Shown: positions 26,231 through 35,083 of the stretch, piece by piece
Layout: every line of letters begins with the position of its first letter
Numbering within the stretch: the stretch's first letter is position 1
Source: Thiodiazotropha sp040507225
GTDB taxonomy: Bacteria; Pseudomonadota; Gammaproteobacteria; Chromatiales; Chromatiaceae
Direction: 5' to 3'
DNA: 64,000 nucleotides
NCBI GenBank assembly: GCA_040507225.1
Contig: JBEVVG010000002.1
Location: 806,001 to 870,000 of the forward strand
Translations under genes and position numbers: made by a program
The notes under the pieces: model-generated
What the model saw: the letters and a program-made list of their open reading frames with translations, nothing else
Databases searched by the model: none
What the model was told of the DNA's origin: nothing

Positions 26231-27331
26231 TTGACTGGTAGCACCATTCTCGAACTTTCCGGTATCAGCAAACGTTTCGATACCCAGGAAATCCTCACCG
26301 ACTTCAACCTGAGCGTAGGTGATGGGGAGTTTTTCACCCTGCTGGGTCCCTCGGGCTGCGGCAAGACCACGCTGCTTCGATTGATCGCCGGTTTCGACCG
26401 GCCCGATGCGGGACAGGTGTTGCTCAACGGAGTCGATATCACGGCCCTCCCTGCGGAACGGCGCCCGGTGAACACGGTGTTCCAGAGCTACGCCCTGTTT
26501 CCTCACATGACGGTGTACGAGAACGTGTCGTTCGGTCTGCGCATGGCCGGCATGGACAGGGCGGAGATCCGTGAGCGGGTTGGCGAGGCCCTGGAGATCG
26601 TGCGTCTCGGGGATCTTTCGGCACGCAGACCCCATCAGCTCTCCGGTGGCCAGAAACAACGCGTGGCCATTGCCCGGGCGGTGGTCAACCGACCCAAACT
26701 GCTGCTGCTTGACGAAAGCCTCAGTGCCCTGGATCTGAAACTGCGACAGCAGATGCGCATCGAGCTGAAACAGTTGCAACGTCGACTGGGTATCACCTTC
26801 ATCTATGTCACCCACGATCAGGAAGAGGCGCTCTCCCTGTCCGACCGGCTGCTGGTGTTGAACAATGGAAATCCGCAGCAGATCGGCACACCCCGGGAGG
26901 TCTACGAGTCACCTCGAAACCTTTTCGTCGCCCGATTTATCGGCGAGATCAACGTGTTGGATGCACGGATCGACGAGGACCTGGGGGATCTGAACTACCG
27001 GGCCGCCATCCAAGGGGTGAGCAAGCAGATCCACGCGGATGTCCGCTTCGAGGTCGGCGACCGGGTGCATGTGCTGTTGCGCCCGGAGGATCTGCGCATC
27101 GAGTACATCGAGGATGCGCCGAGCGACCGCAATGGCTTCATCGGCCGGGTGCTGGAACGCAACTACACCGGGCAGACCCTGGACTCCCTGATCGCCCTGG
27201 ACAATGGTCTGCAGCTGACTGCCCACGAATATTTCAACGAGGACGATCCTGACTTCGACTACACCATCGGGCAACGGGTATGGGTCGACTGGGTGCCGGG
27301 TTGGGAGCACGTGATACCGGCCGAGACATGA
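26231..27331 (+). CDS. potA: Spermidine/putrescine ABC transporter ATPase
   Basis: 366 aa. The start is TTG at 26231, chosen because AGGGGG lies 5 nt upstream and the family N-terminus (LELSGISKRF) follows; no ATG is available. ABC signatures: Walker A GPSGCGKTT, signature LSGGQKQRVAIARA, Walker B LLLLDESLSALD, and H-loop YVTHDQEEAL. The C-terminal TOBE domain contains LRPEDLRI. It is the first gene of potABCD; its stop overlaps the potB start (ATGA). It powers polyamine import across the inner membrane. Confidence 0.95.
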   Translation: MTGSTILELSGISKRFDTQEILTDFNLSVGDGEFFTLLGPSGCGKTTLLRLIAGFDRPDAGQVLLNGVDITALPAERRPVNTVFQSYALFPHMTVYENVSFGLRMAGMDRAEIRERVGEALEIVRLGDLSARRPHQLSGGQKQRVAIARAVVNRPKLLLLDESLSALDLKLRQQMRIELKQLQRRLGITFIYVTHDQEEALSLSDRLLVLNNGNPQQIGTPREVYESPRNLFVARFIGEINVLDARIDEDLGDLNYRAAIQGVSKQIHADVRFEVGDRVHVLLRPEDLRIEYIEDAPSDRNGFIGRVLERNYTGQTLDSLIALDNGLQLTAHEYFNEDDPDFDYTIGQRVWVDWVPGWEHVIPAET

Positions 27332-28185
27332 ACTTCAAACGCCTTGTCATTCTGCTTACCCTGGGCTGGCTCGGGCTGTTTGTGCTGCTGCCGCACCTGC
27401 TGGTGGTACTGACCAGCCTGCTCACCGCAGACACCAGTCATCTGGCGGTGTATCCCTTCACCCTGGAAAGCTACCGGCGGTTATGGGCGCCGATCTATGC
27501 CGGAGTCTTCTGGCACAGTCTGTGGCTCTCCGGGGTGACCACTCTGATCTGCCTGCTGCTGGGTTATCCCTTTGCCTACCTGGTGGCACGGATGACGCCG
27601 GGTTGGCGCAATTTCATGCTCTTCATGATGGTGGTGCCTTTCTGGACCAACAGCCTGATCCGCACCTATGCGATCAAGCTGATACTCGGCAACAAGGGCC
27701 TGGTGAACAGCCTGCTGCTGGCTACCGGCCTGGTGGAGCGCCCGGTGCAACTGCTGTACACCGAGTTCGCGGTGATCTTCGGCCTGGTCTACATCCTGCT
27801 ACCGTTCCTGGTACTGCCGCTGATCGCCAGTTTCGACAAGCTCGACAGGAATCTGCTGGAGGCAGCCCACGACCTGGGGGCGAACCGCTGGCAGCGTTTT
27901 GTCCATGTGGTATTGCCGCTGACCATGCCGGGTGTGGTGGCAGGTTGCCTGATCGTGTTTCTCCCGGCCATGGGCATGTTTTATGTGAGTGACCTGCTGG
28001 GGGGGGCAAAGAACCTGCTGATCGGTAATGTCATCAAGAACCAGTTCCTGCTCACCCGGGACTGGCCGTTCGGCTCCGCGATCAGTGTCGGACTGATCCT
28101 GATCATGGCATTGCTGTTGTATCTCTACTACCTGGCGAACCGGCGTATCCAGCGCAAGGGAGGGCTTCATGATGAGGCTCTTTAA
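27328..28185 (+). CDS. potB: Spermidine/putrescine ABC transporter permease
   Basis: 285 aa from the ATG at 27328 overlapping the potA stop. About six membrane segments and the ABC permease EAA loop, NLLEAAHDLGANRWQRFVHV (about residues 170-190). An RT.YAIKLIL motif, typical of PotB, lies near residue 110. It forms the channel with PotC. Confidence 0.94.
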   Translation: MNFKRLVILLTLGWLGLFVLLPHLLVVLTSLLTADTSHLAVYPFTLESYRRLWAPIYAGVFWHSLWLSGVTTLICLLLGYPFAYLVARMTPGWRNFMLFMMVVPFWTNSLIRTYAIKLILGNKGLVNSLLLATGLVERPVQLLYTEFAVIFGLVYILLPFLVLPLIASFDKLDRNLLEAAHDLGANRWQRFVHVVLPLTMPGVVAGCLIVFLPAMGMFYVSDLLGGAKNLLIGNVIKNQFLLTRDWPFGSAISVGLILIMALLLYLYYLANRRIQRKGGLHDEAL

Positions 28186-28945
28186 ATGGGCCATTCTCGG
28201 ACTGGTGTTCGCCTATCTCTACCTGCCGATCCTGGTGCTGGTGAGCAATTCGTTCAATGCCTCCAAGTACGGTCACCAGTGGATGGGTTTCTCCCTCAAG
28301 TGGTATGCGAAGCTGCTGCAAAATGACGCCCTCATGCAGGCCTTCGTCCACTCCCTGACCATCGCCCTGCTGGCCGCCACGGTGGCGACCCTGATCGGCA
28401 CCCTGATGGCGCTGGCCCTGTACCGCTACCGTTTTGTCCTCAAGGGGACGGCCAGCGGCTTGCTGTTCGTGGTGATGATGTCGCCGGACATCGTCCTGGC
28501 GATCACCTTTCTGGTGATTTTCATTGCCCTGGGAGTCCAGCTGGGATTCTGGTCGTTGCTGATCGCCCACATCACCTTCTGCCTGCCTTTCGTGGTGATC
28601 ACCGTGTTCGCCCAGTTTCGCGACTTCGATCCCAACCTGTTGGAGGCTGCCCAGGACCTGGGCGCCGGGGAGTGGCGCACCTTCCGCTGGGTGATACTGC
28701 CGTTGCTAACACCCGCGGTGATCTCCGGCTGGCTGTTGAGTTTCACCCTGTCTCTGGACGATGTGATTATCAGCTCCTTCGTCACCGGCCCGGACTATGA
28801 AATCCTTCCGGTGCGGGTCTTCTCCATGGTCAAGGTGGGGATCTCTCCGGAGGTCAATGTGCTGGCCACCCTGCTGCTGGCACTTTCCCTGGTCTTGGTT
28901 ACAATCATCAGCGTGCTAACCCATAAAAGGAATCCGCAGTCATGA
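28169..28945 (+). CDS. potC: Spermidine/putrescine ABC transporter permease
   Basis: 258 aa; ATG at 28169 with GGAGGG 5 nt upstream, overlapping the end of potB by 17 bp. Six membrane segments; N-terminal YLPILVLVSNSFN is characteristic of PotC; EAA loop NLLEAAQDLGAGEWRTFRWV near 155-175; LDDVIISSFV follows. The stop overlaps the potD start. Confidence 0.95.
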   Translation: MMRLFKWAILGLVFAYLYLPILVLVSNSFNASKYGHQWMGFSLKWYAKLLQNDALMQAFVHSLTIALLAATVATLIGTLMALALYRYRFVLKGTASGLLFVVMMSPDIVLAITFLVIFIALGVQLGFWSLLIAHITFCLPFVVITVFAQFRDFDPNLLEAAQDLGAGEWRTFRWVILPLLTPAVISGWLLSFTLSLDDVIISSFVTGPDYEILPVRVFSMVKVGISPEVNVLATLLLALSLVLVTIISVLTHKRNPQS

Positions 28946-29976
28946 AACGTCATCTGATGCTGTTACTCGCTCTTGCTGCTTTCAGCGGAGCCCTACAGGC
29001 CTCGGGCAAGGTCGTGGTCTACAACTGGGCGGAGTACATCCCGGAAGGCGTGGTCGATGCCTTTACCGAGGAGACCGGCATCGAGGTGCAGTACGCCACC
29101 TTCGAAAACAATGAAACCATGTACGCCAAGCTGCAGTTGCAGAAGGGCAAGGGTTATGACGTGGTGGTGCCGTCCACCTACCTGGTGTCGAAAATGCGTG
29201 ACGAGGGACTGCTGCAGCCCATCGACAAGACCAAACTGAGCCACTACAAACAGCTGGATCCGGACATGCTCGACAAGCCCTACGATCCGGGCAATCAGTA
29301 CAGTATCCCCTATCTGTGGGGCAGCACCGGCATCGGCATCAATGCCGCAACCATTGACGCCGCGACGATCACCCGCTGGAGCGACCTGTGGGATCCCAAA
29401 TGGCAAGCACAGCTGCTGCTCACGGATGACGTGCGCGAAGTCTTTCACATGGCGCTCAAGGTGCTTGGCTATTCTACCAATACCCAGAACCCGGAGGAGA
29501 TTGAAAAGGCGTATGAAAAGCTGACTGAACTGATGCCGAACGTATTGCTGTTCAATGCCGATGCACCGCGTGAACCCTTTCTCGCCGGGGATGTGAACCT
29601 GGGCATGATCTGGAGCGGTGAAGTCTCCATGGCCCAGGAGGAGATGGCGGACATGGTCTATGTCTACCCGGAAGAGGGTGCGGCATTCTGGATCGACAGC
29701 TTTGTGATTCCCTCGGGGGCGGAGAATGTGGACAACGCCCACAAGTTCATCGACTACATGCTGCGTCCTGAGATTGCCAAGCTGACCGTGGAGGAGATCG
29801 GTTACGCGACGCCCAATCTGACCGCCCGGGGCATGCTCGACGAATCGATCGCCAATGATCCCGTGATCTTCCCGTCCGCTGAGATCATTCGCGCGGGAGA
29901 GTTTCAGAAGGATATCGGTGAAAAGGCCACCACTCTGATGAACGGCTACTGGGAAAAGCTCAAATCGGGGATGTGA
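28942..29976 (+). CDS. potD: Spermidine/putrescine periplasmic binding protein
   Basis: 344 aa with a signal peptide (residues 1-20, cleavage after LQA). The mature start KVVVYNWAEYIPEGV is the PotD/PotF hallmark; also YDVVVPSTYLVSKM, PYLWGSTGIGIN and AFWIDSFVIP. It binds polyamine in the periplasm and delivers it to PotBC. Last gene of the operon; a strong palindrome follows at 30037. Confidence 0.95.
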   Translation: MKRHLMLLLALAAFSGALQASGKVVVYNWAEYIPEGVVDAFTEETGIEVQYATFENNETMYAKLQLQKGKGYDVVVPSTYLVSKMRDEGLLQPIDKTKLSHYKQLDPDMLDKPYDPGNQYSIPYLWGSTGIGINAATIDAATITRWSDLWDPKWQAQLLLTDDVREVFHMALKVLGYSTNTQNPEEIEKAYEKLTELMPNVLLFNADAPREPFLAGDVNLGMIWSGEVSMAQEEMADMVYVYPEEGAAFWIDSFVIPSGAENVDNAHKFIDYMLRPEIAKLTVEEIGYATPNLTARGMLDESIANDPVIFPSAEIIRAGEFQKDIGEKATTLMNGYWEKLKSGM

Positions 29977-30382
29977 ACCTCCGGGCGTCTCATCTGTAGA
30001 TATGCTGTGATGGGTGCTAATCCGACCTGCAGTTACTTACACTCGTGCCCACGCTTCGCGTGGGCACGAGTGTAAAACCGGCAGAGCCGCCAGACCGGTT
30101 GATCGATTTTTCTGCGCTTCTCGCCCGGGATACACGGGAACCTGAAGAGAAGCATTGCTTAACCCACGCAAGCCGAAAAAGTAAAGTGCAATCCGGAAGC
30201 ACGCAGTAGGCGAAGAGCCATCACTCAACACAAACCCTACCCAAGCAAACTCCCTATCCCCTTGCAGCGGGAGAGGCCCGGGGAGAGGGGGGTCTGAACA
30301 TGTCGACGCTCCGGATCCACACCCCTCCGGTGACGAACAGGGTAAAACTCCTTGCCTCGCGATCAGCCGGCGAACCCGGGTT
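29977..30382. other. Intergenic region between potD and modC (convergent)
   Basis: About 400 bp without a gene. It contains the 30037-30075 palindrome and, near 30250-30297, a CCCTCTCCC/GGGAGAGG-type short repeat also seen near 24375-24410 and 32245-32285. Both flanking operons end here, so it is probably a terminator and repeat zone. Confidence 0.55.
30037..30075. repeat. Perfect 18-3-18 palindrome after potD
   Basis: TTACACTCGTGCCCACGC (30037-30054), loop TTC, then its exact reverse complement (30058-30075), followed by AAAACC. The core CCCACGC-N3-GCGTGGG is shared with the element at 8496-8607, so this is another member of the same interspersed repeat family. It may also serve as terminator for potABCD. 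Confidence 0.85.
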
Positions 30383-31456
30383 TCACGACAGCAATGCCAC
30401 GCTCTTCACCTGGGCGTACAGCGCCATGCCCTCATGGATCCCCATGCCCATGGCTGAGCGGCGGGTGATCCGCGACAGCAGTGTCTGACCGTCCTCGAGT
30501 TCCAGACGTACCAGCATCTGGGTCTGATTGATGTCGTGGGTATCGATCACCCGGCAGGGCAGGATGTTGAGGATGCTGGTATCGGCGTGTGCATGCATCG
30601 ACAGGCTAACGTCACGGGCCTGGATCTGTACCCGGGCGTGTCGGCCCACCGGTAGATCCTCGCGGGATACCGCAACCCGGTTGCCCTGCAGGGAGACCCA
30701 GGTGAGATGGTAGGTATGGTCATGAGAGGCGATGCTGCCTTCCAGCAGGGCGGAGGCATCGTCATATCCGGACAGGGGTAGATCGAGTCGGGTCAGCAGA
30801 GGTCCGGCCTCGCCTGAGGCGATTACCCGCCCCTGTTCCAGCACCACCATCTGATCCGCCAGTCGGGCCACCTCGTTGGGGTCATGGGAGACGTACAGGG
30901 AGGGAATGCCAAACTCGTCGTGAAGACTCTCCAGGTAAGGCAGGATGGTCTGCTTGGCGCCGTGATCGAGTGCTGAAAGGGGTTCGTCCATCAACAGCAG
31001 ACGCGGGCTGGTGAGCAGTGCCCGGGCGATGGCCACCCGTTGTCTTTCGCCGCCTGAAAGCCGGTGGGTGGCGCGCTTCAGCAGGGCCGCGATACCGAGC
31101 AGATCCACAACGTCATGGAAGGGTATCCTCTGCTGTTCTTTGGGTACCCTGCGCATGCCATATTCCAGGTTGCGTTTCACTGACAGGTGGGGAAACAGAC
31201 TGGCTTCCTGGAACACATAACCCAGGGGGCGCCGGTGGGTGGGGACAAAGCGTTTGTCATCCTGCCAGATTTCGTCGTTGATCCTTACCAGGGCCCGGGG
31301 CGCCCGCACCAGTCCGGCTACGGCGCGTAGCACGCTGGTCTTGCCCGAACCTGAGCGTCCGAACAGCGCTGTCACGCCCTGGGCGGGGGCGTTGAATGAC
31401 ACATCCAGGTCGAAATGGCCGAGCCGGCTCTGGATCGAGACCTCGATACCGCTCAT
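30383..31456 (-). CDS. modC: Molybdate ABC transporter ATPase
   Basis: 357 aa. Walker A GRSGSGKTS near 33, Q-loop YVFQEASLFPHL, signature LSGGERQRVAIARAL, Walker B LLLMDEPLSALDH; the C-terminal MOP/TOBE domain (residues about 290-350) includes LSIS-like ALV pattern QIQARDVSLSMH. It energises molybdate import. Start overlaps the modB stop (ATGA). It ends the modEABC group; the downstream DNA is a repeat-rich convergent spacer. Confidence 0.95.
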   Translation of the reverse strand: MSGIEVSIQSRLGHFDLDVSFNAPAQGVTALFGRSGSGKTSVLRAVAGLVRAPRALVRINDEIWQDDKRFVPTHRRPLGYVFQEASLFPHLSVKRNLEYGMRRVPKEQQRIPFHDVVDLLGIAALLKRATHRLSGGERQRVAIARALLTSPRLLLMDEPLSALDHGAKQTILPYLESLHDEFGIPSLYVSHDPNEVARLADQMVVLEQGRVIASGEAGPLLTRLDLPLSGYDDASALLEGSIASHDHTYHLTWVSLQGNRVAVSREDLPVGRHARVQIQARDVSLSMHAHADTSILNILPCRVIDTHDINQTQMLVRLELEDGQTLLSRITRRSAMGMGIHEGMALYAQVKSVALLS

Positions 31457-32142
31457 GGTTGATGCCTCCGGTTGAGCCGGCCATTGACCAGATAGAGACT
31501 GACCAGTACCAGGAAGGAGAACACCAGCATGCCGGCAGCCAACCAGTGCGCCTGCTCGTATTCCAGGGTTTCCACGTAGTCGTAGATCGCCACCGACAGC
31601 ACCTTGGTCTCGCCGGGAATGTTCCCGCCAATCATCAACACCACACCGAACTCACCCACGGTGTGGGCAAAGGAGAGTACCGCGGCGGTGAGAAAGCCGG
31701 GGCGGGCGAGGGGGATCACCACTGTCAGGAACCGGTCCCAGGGGGAGGCGCGCAGGGTCGCGGCCACCTCCACCGGGCGGGTGCCCAGGGCTTCGAAGGC
31801 GTTCTGCAGCGGTTGCACCACGAAGGGCAGACTGTAGAGCACAGAGGCGAATACCAGCCCGCCAAAGGTGAAGGGCAGGGTGCCGAGCCCAAGCGACTGG
31901 GTCAGGCGGCCGATGGCGCCATCCGGGGCCATCAGGATCAGCAGGTAAAAACCCAGTACCGTGGGCGGCAGTACCAGCGGCAGGGCGACCACCGCGGAGA
32001 GCGCCTGTTTGTACCAAGCCTCGGTCCGCGCCAGCCACCAGGCGAGCGGGGTGCCGACCAGCATCAGCAGCAGGGTGGTGGTGCCCGCCAGTTTGAGGGT
32101 CAGCCATACGGGTTGCCAGTCGAATGTCATGTTTGTTTCCAT
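31453..32142 (-). CDS. modB: Molybdate ABC transporter permease
   Basis: 229 aa with five membrane segments. N-terminal WLTLKLAGTTTLLLMLVGTP and WWLARTEAWYKQAL, the LPPTVLGFYLLI motif, and the EAA loop FEALGTRPVEVAATLRAS are typical of ModB. It forms the membrane channel with ModC. A 200-bp repeat-bearing gap separates it from modA. Confidence 0.95.
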   Translation of the reverse strand: METNMTFDWQPVWLTLKLAGTTTLLLMLVGTPLAWWLARTEAWYKQALSAVVALPLVLPPTVLGFYLLILMAPDGAIGRLTQSLGLGTLPFTFGGLVFASVLYSLPFVVQPLQNAFEALGTRPVEVAATLRASPWDRFLTVVIPLARPGFLTAAVLSFAHTVGEFGVVLMIGGNIPGETKVLSVAIYDYVETLEYEQAHWLAAGMLVFSFLVLVSLYLVNGRLNRRHQP

Positions 32143-32190
32143 CAGTTGTGCGGGTTATCTCTTCACCAGGGGGGCGTGGAATTTTGAGTT

Positions 32191-32346
32191 TTGAATTATT
32201 AATTTTGAATGGCATGAGTTCGCTGCGCTCACGGGTTTATGGATACCCCTCTCCCCGGCCCACTCCCGCAAGGGAGTGGGGAAATCAAAACCTGAGCGCA
32301 GCTCACTCAACAATTCAAGATTCGAAACTCAAAATTAATAATTCAA
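32191..32346. repeat. MITE-like inverted repeat element between modA and modB
   Basis: AT-rich arms TTGAATTATTAATTTTGA (32191-32208) and its exact reverse complement (32329-32346) bound a 156-bp segment. Inside, GAGTTCGCTGCGCTCA and TGAGCGCAGCTCACTC form a second imperfect inverted pair, and CCACTCCC-GCAA-GGGAGTGG is an inner hairpin. The right arm overlaps the last codons and stop of modA. No transposase is present. Confidence 0.75.
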
Positions 32347-33089
32347 TCCCCCACGCCATATCCAAACCGCTCGATCACCTCCCGTGCCTCCTCACTCTTG
32401 AGAAAATCCAGATAGGCCTGCGCCGCAGGGTTGTGTTCACCTTTTTTCAACAGGACCGCAGCCTGCTCGATGGGGGCATAGAAGTCCGCCGGGATTACCC
32501 ACAGGCTGCCTGGGTTGCCTTTCCAGGCATTGACCTGTGACAGGGCGACGAAACCGGCATCCGCATTGCCGGTAGCCGCAAACTGAAAGGTCTGGGCGAT
32601 GGAGTCTCCCTGGACCCGCTTCGCTCGCAGGGCTTCCAGGAGACCCAGGTGCGACATGACCTGATCCGCGGCCAACCCGTAGGGCGCGGTCTTGGGATTG
32701 GCCAGGGCGACATGGCTGAAGTCCCCGGAGGCGAGGAAAGACTCGCCCGATGTGAAGCGGTTCGGGTCGGCACTCCAGAGCGCCAGTTTTCCCTGGGCGT
32801 AGACAAAACGGGTCCCGTTTATGGCCAGTCCTTGCTGTTCCGCCTTTTCCGGTCGCTGGATATCCGCGGCGAGAAAAACCTCGAAGGGTGCGCCATGTTC
32901 GATCTGCGCATAGAGCTTGCCGGTCGAGCCGTAACTGATTTTCGTGGTGTGGCCGGTAGCCGCTTCGAATAACGGAGCGATGGCCTTGGTGGCGTCCGTG
33001 AAATTTGCCGCCACCGCGATGCGTACCTCCCCGGCTGATGCGAGGGAACTGCAGAGGGTCAGGCCGAACAGCAGGTTTCTAAGATTCAT
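32343..33089 (-). CDS. modA: Molybdate periplasmic binding protein
   Basis: 248 aa from the ATG at 33089, preferred over the ATG at 33107 because AGGAG lies 8 nt upstream. Signal peptide ends SLASA; mature EVRIAVAANFTDATKAIAPLF is the ModA hallmark, followed by ISYGSTGKLYAQIEHGAPFEVFLAAD (oxyanion-binding serines) and ATGNADAGFVALSQV. It binds molybdate or tungstate in the periplasm. The C-terminal codons run into the AT-rich arm of a repeat, which may have altered the extreme C-terminus. Confidence 0.95.
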   Translation of the reverse strand: MNLRNLLFGLTLCSSLASAGEVRIAVAANFTDATKAIAPLFEAATGHTTKISYGSTGKLYAQIEHGAPFEVFLAADIQRPEKAEQQGLAINGTRFVYAQGKLALWSADPNRFTSGESFLASGDFSHVALANPKTAPYGLAADQVMSHLGLLEALRAKRVQGDSIAQTFQFAATGNADAGFVALSQVNAWKGNPGSLWVIPADFYAPIEQAAVLLKKGEHNPAAQAYLDFLKSEEAREVIERFGYGVGD

Positions 33090-33209
33090 GACGATACTCC
33101 TGGTCATTGGATTGAATATGCGGGAACGATCCTGTTCGTCTGGGCACTGTACCGATTTAGCGGTCTGATATATGCCAAGCCTCGAAACAACACCCTGCCC
33201 ATTGAAGGA

Positions 33210-34013
33210 TCAGTTGACCCCGAGGATGACGTGGGATGCCTTGATCAGGGCGCACACCCGGCTGCCCGGGTCGAGCCCCATGGCCCGCGCGCTCTCCTCG
33301 GTGATGACCGCTGTGAGGGTTTTGCCGCCATCCAGTTCGATGACCGCCTCACTGTTGACGGCGCCGTGGCGCAGTTCCCTCAACGAACCGCACAGGCGGT
33401 TGCGGGCGCTGCTGATCAGGTTTGCGTCTTCCGGTGCGAGGATGATGAACGAGGATTTGATCAGGGCATAGGCCTCGCGCCCCAGGCTGAGGCCGAGCTG
33501 CTCCACGGATTCACTGGTGATGATGGCGGTGATCCGGTCGATGTCATTGATGGCCAGCGATACTTCGGTGTTGACCGGTCCGCTACTGATCAGGATGACC
33601 TTGCCCTGAAACTGGTTTCTTGCGCTGGTACGCATGCTGAGTCTCCTGATGTGTTGCTGCATTCGTTGCATGTCGCCCAGGTCCCGGGCCAACGCCTGGG
33701 TGAATTGCCGGTACTCCCGTTGCATGATGCGAAAGCTTTCGATGAGTCGGCGGCCTTCGGCGGTCAGTTGCGTGCCGCCACCCTGGGCTCCACCGGGACT
33801 TTTCGCCACCAATGGCGAATCCCAAAGGTTGTTCATCTCGTCCACGGCGTCCCAGGCGGAGCGGTAGCTGATGCCGCTCTGTTTCGCGGCTGCAGAGATC
33901 GATCCTAGGGTGTCGATCTGCTCCAGCAGGTGGATGCGTTTACTGGTGATGTCGCCACCCTGCTCGCCACTCAGGTGGAGGTCGGATGTGATGAAGTTTG
34001 AACGCTGGGGCAT
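33210..34013 (-). CDS. modE: Molybdate-responsive transcriptional regulator
   Basis: 267 aa from the ATG at 34013 (E. coli ModE 262 aa); a longer frame to 34067 lacks a ribosome site. The N-terminal winged helix is seen as ITSKRIHLLEQIDTLGSISAAAK, ISYRSAWDAVDEMNN, and KSPGGAQGGGTQLTAEGRRL. Two tandem MOP (molybdate-binding) domains follow: SARNQFQGKVILISSGPVNTEV and SARNRLCGSLRELRHGAVNSEV-like repeats. It senses molybdate and represses mod transport genes. It lies 120 bp upstream of modA on the same strand. Confidence 0.95.
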   Translation of the reverse strand: MPQRSNFITSDLHLSGEQGGDITSKRIHLLEQIDTLGSISAAAKQSGISYRSAWDAVDEMNNLWDSPLVAKSPGGAQGGGTQLTAEGRRLIESFRIMQREYRQFTQALARDLGDMQRMQQHIRRLSMRTSARNQFQGKVILISSGPVNTEVSLAINDIDRITAIITSESVEQLGLSLGREAYALIKSSFIILAPEDANLISSARNRLCGSLRELRHGAVNSEAVIELDGGKTLTAVITEESARAMGLDPGSRVCALIKASHVILGVN

Positions 34014-34049
34014 GCTCGGCAGTCCTGGTTGATACGCTGAGGCCCTGGA

Positions 34050-34068
34050 TATGCAATTTGTTTGCATA
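34050..34068 (-). promoter_or_regulatory. Dyad upstream of modE, candidate ModE operator
   Basis: TATGCAA-TTTGT-TTGCATA is a perfect 7-5-7 inverted repeat. With flanks the minus strand reads CGTTAT-N13-ATAT, resembling the CGTTAT...ATAACG layout of the E. coli modA operator, but the right half is degenerate. Outer GGCC.TGG/CCAGGCC bases extend the symmetry. It lies 37 bp upstream of the modE start, so autoregulation is plausible. Confidence 0.4.
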
Positions 34069-34402
34069 ACGCCAGGCCAAATAATTCCTGATTACGATAT
34101 GCAATCAGGATGCCAGACGGAATAATTATCAGTAATTCAATATGTTATGTATTTTCGGGCAATGCGGGATTGGTGAGGTTCGTGACATTTGTCGGGTATG
34201 CCACGGGGGCGGGTCGGCATGCAACCGCTTGTGGCCTGCCCGGCCGAAGGGGGCTTGAGGATCCTGTCAGCGGGGCAGGGCATTGCAGAGGTCGTGTCTG
34301 ATATCGGCGCGGCCCGGCCACAGCCGGTCACGGATGGCTCTGTGACCTAGGCCGGCCGTTGCGCTCCGGGAGCTGACCGATGGTACAGCAGGTCTCGTAG
34401 AC
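34069..34402. other. Intergenic region upstream of modE
   Basis: About 330 bp without a gene. A second half-copy of the dyad, GATATGCAATCAGG, occurs near 34096. Otherwise nothing recognised; this region probably includes the modE promoter and the end of the small minus-strand gene's transcript. Confidence 0.5.
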
Positions 34403-34603
34403 TCAGTTACTGCTTCTGACTGCGTCGAAATCGTCGGCGATCATCATGTTGCTGAGAAAGAACGCCTTGGTGTGTGCGCCTTTGTTGCGTTGCATCTTCT
34501 CTTTGTGGATCGGGCACTCATGGGGCTGCCAGTCGCAGGCGGTTCCGCTGACCACTAGGTGAGGGCAATCTTTGCAGCTGGAAATCTTGTAGGAGGAAGT
34601 CAT
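34403..34603 (-). CDS. Small cysteine-rich protein of unknown function
   Basis: 66 aa. Four cysteines near the N-terminus (C9, C12, C23, C30), in the pattern CKDCPH...C...HECPIHKEK with nearby histidines, suggest one small zinc or iron-sulfur site; the rest (AFFLSNMMIADDFDAV) looks helical. I do not recognise the family. A GAGAG stretch precedes the ATG. It is an isolated gene. Confidence 0.6.
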   Translation of the reverse strand: MTSSYKISSCKDCPHLVVSGTACDWQPHECPIHKEKMQRNKGAHTKAFFLSNMMIADDFDAVRSSN

Positions 34604-35083
34604 GTCCGTTCTCTCGGTATTCGGTGGTTACATTTAAAAAATTAGCACATTAACAATGCATTACAAGCTAATATTGATACAGTTTCGACTATTGGTTCCG
34701 TCACTTGTCCCTTTCGGTTTCGACAGACCGCAGCCTGTGGTGAATCGTCAGGGTATCCTGGAGGAGCAGTTGGTGTCAGAGATGTGGCAGCTAACTGGGT
34801 GACTCAATAGTTTTGTCGGCCGTATCGGGTCAATATTTAAGACTGAGACCGCGATTAATCGCCGTAATCCGCACCCTCAGGCGAAAATAATTCAAAACTG
34901 TTCAAGCGGTTCCCGTAATTGTGCGCTGCTTGGCATTTTCAGGCCTGGCGTTCCCTTCCTGCGGATCTTCAGCAGGCGGAAAAAACGGACCCGGTGTGAT
35001 CCGGGCGTTATTGTCGGATTGTGTATACTGGACGAAACGACCGGGATGCCCCCGTCCCGTATGAATGACCCGGCGGACTGGCC
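34604..35083. other. Intergenic region upstream of gspA
   Basis: About 480 bp without a gene. The left part is AT-rich; ATTAGC (34641-34646) and GCTAAT (34667-34672) form a spaced dyad around an ATGCAT core that could bind a regulator. No clear promoter could be assigned to the flanking divergent genes. Confidence 0.5.
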
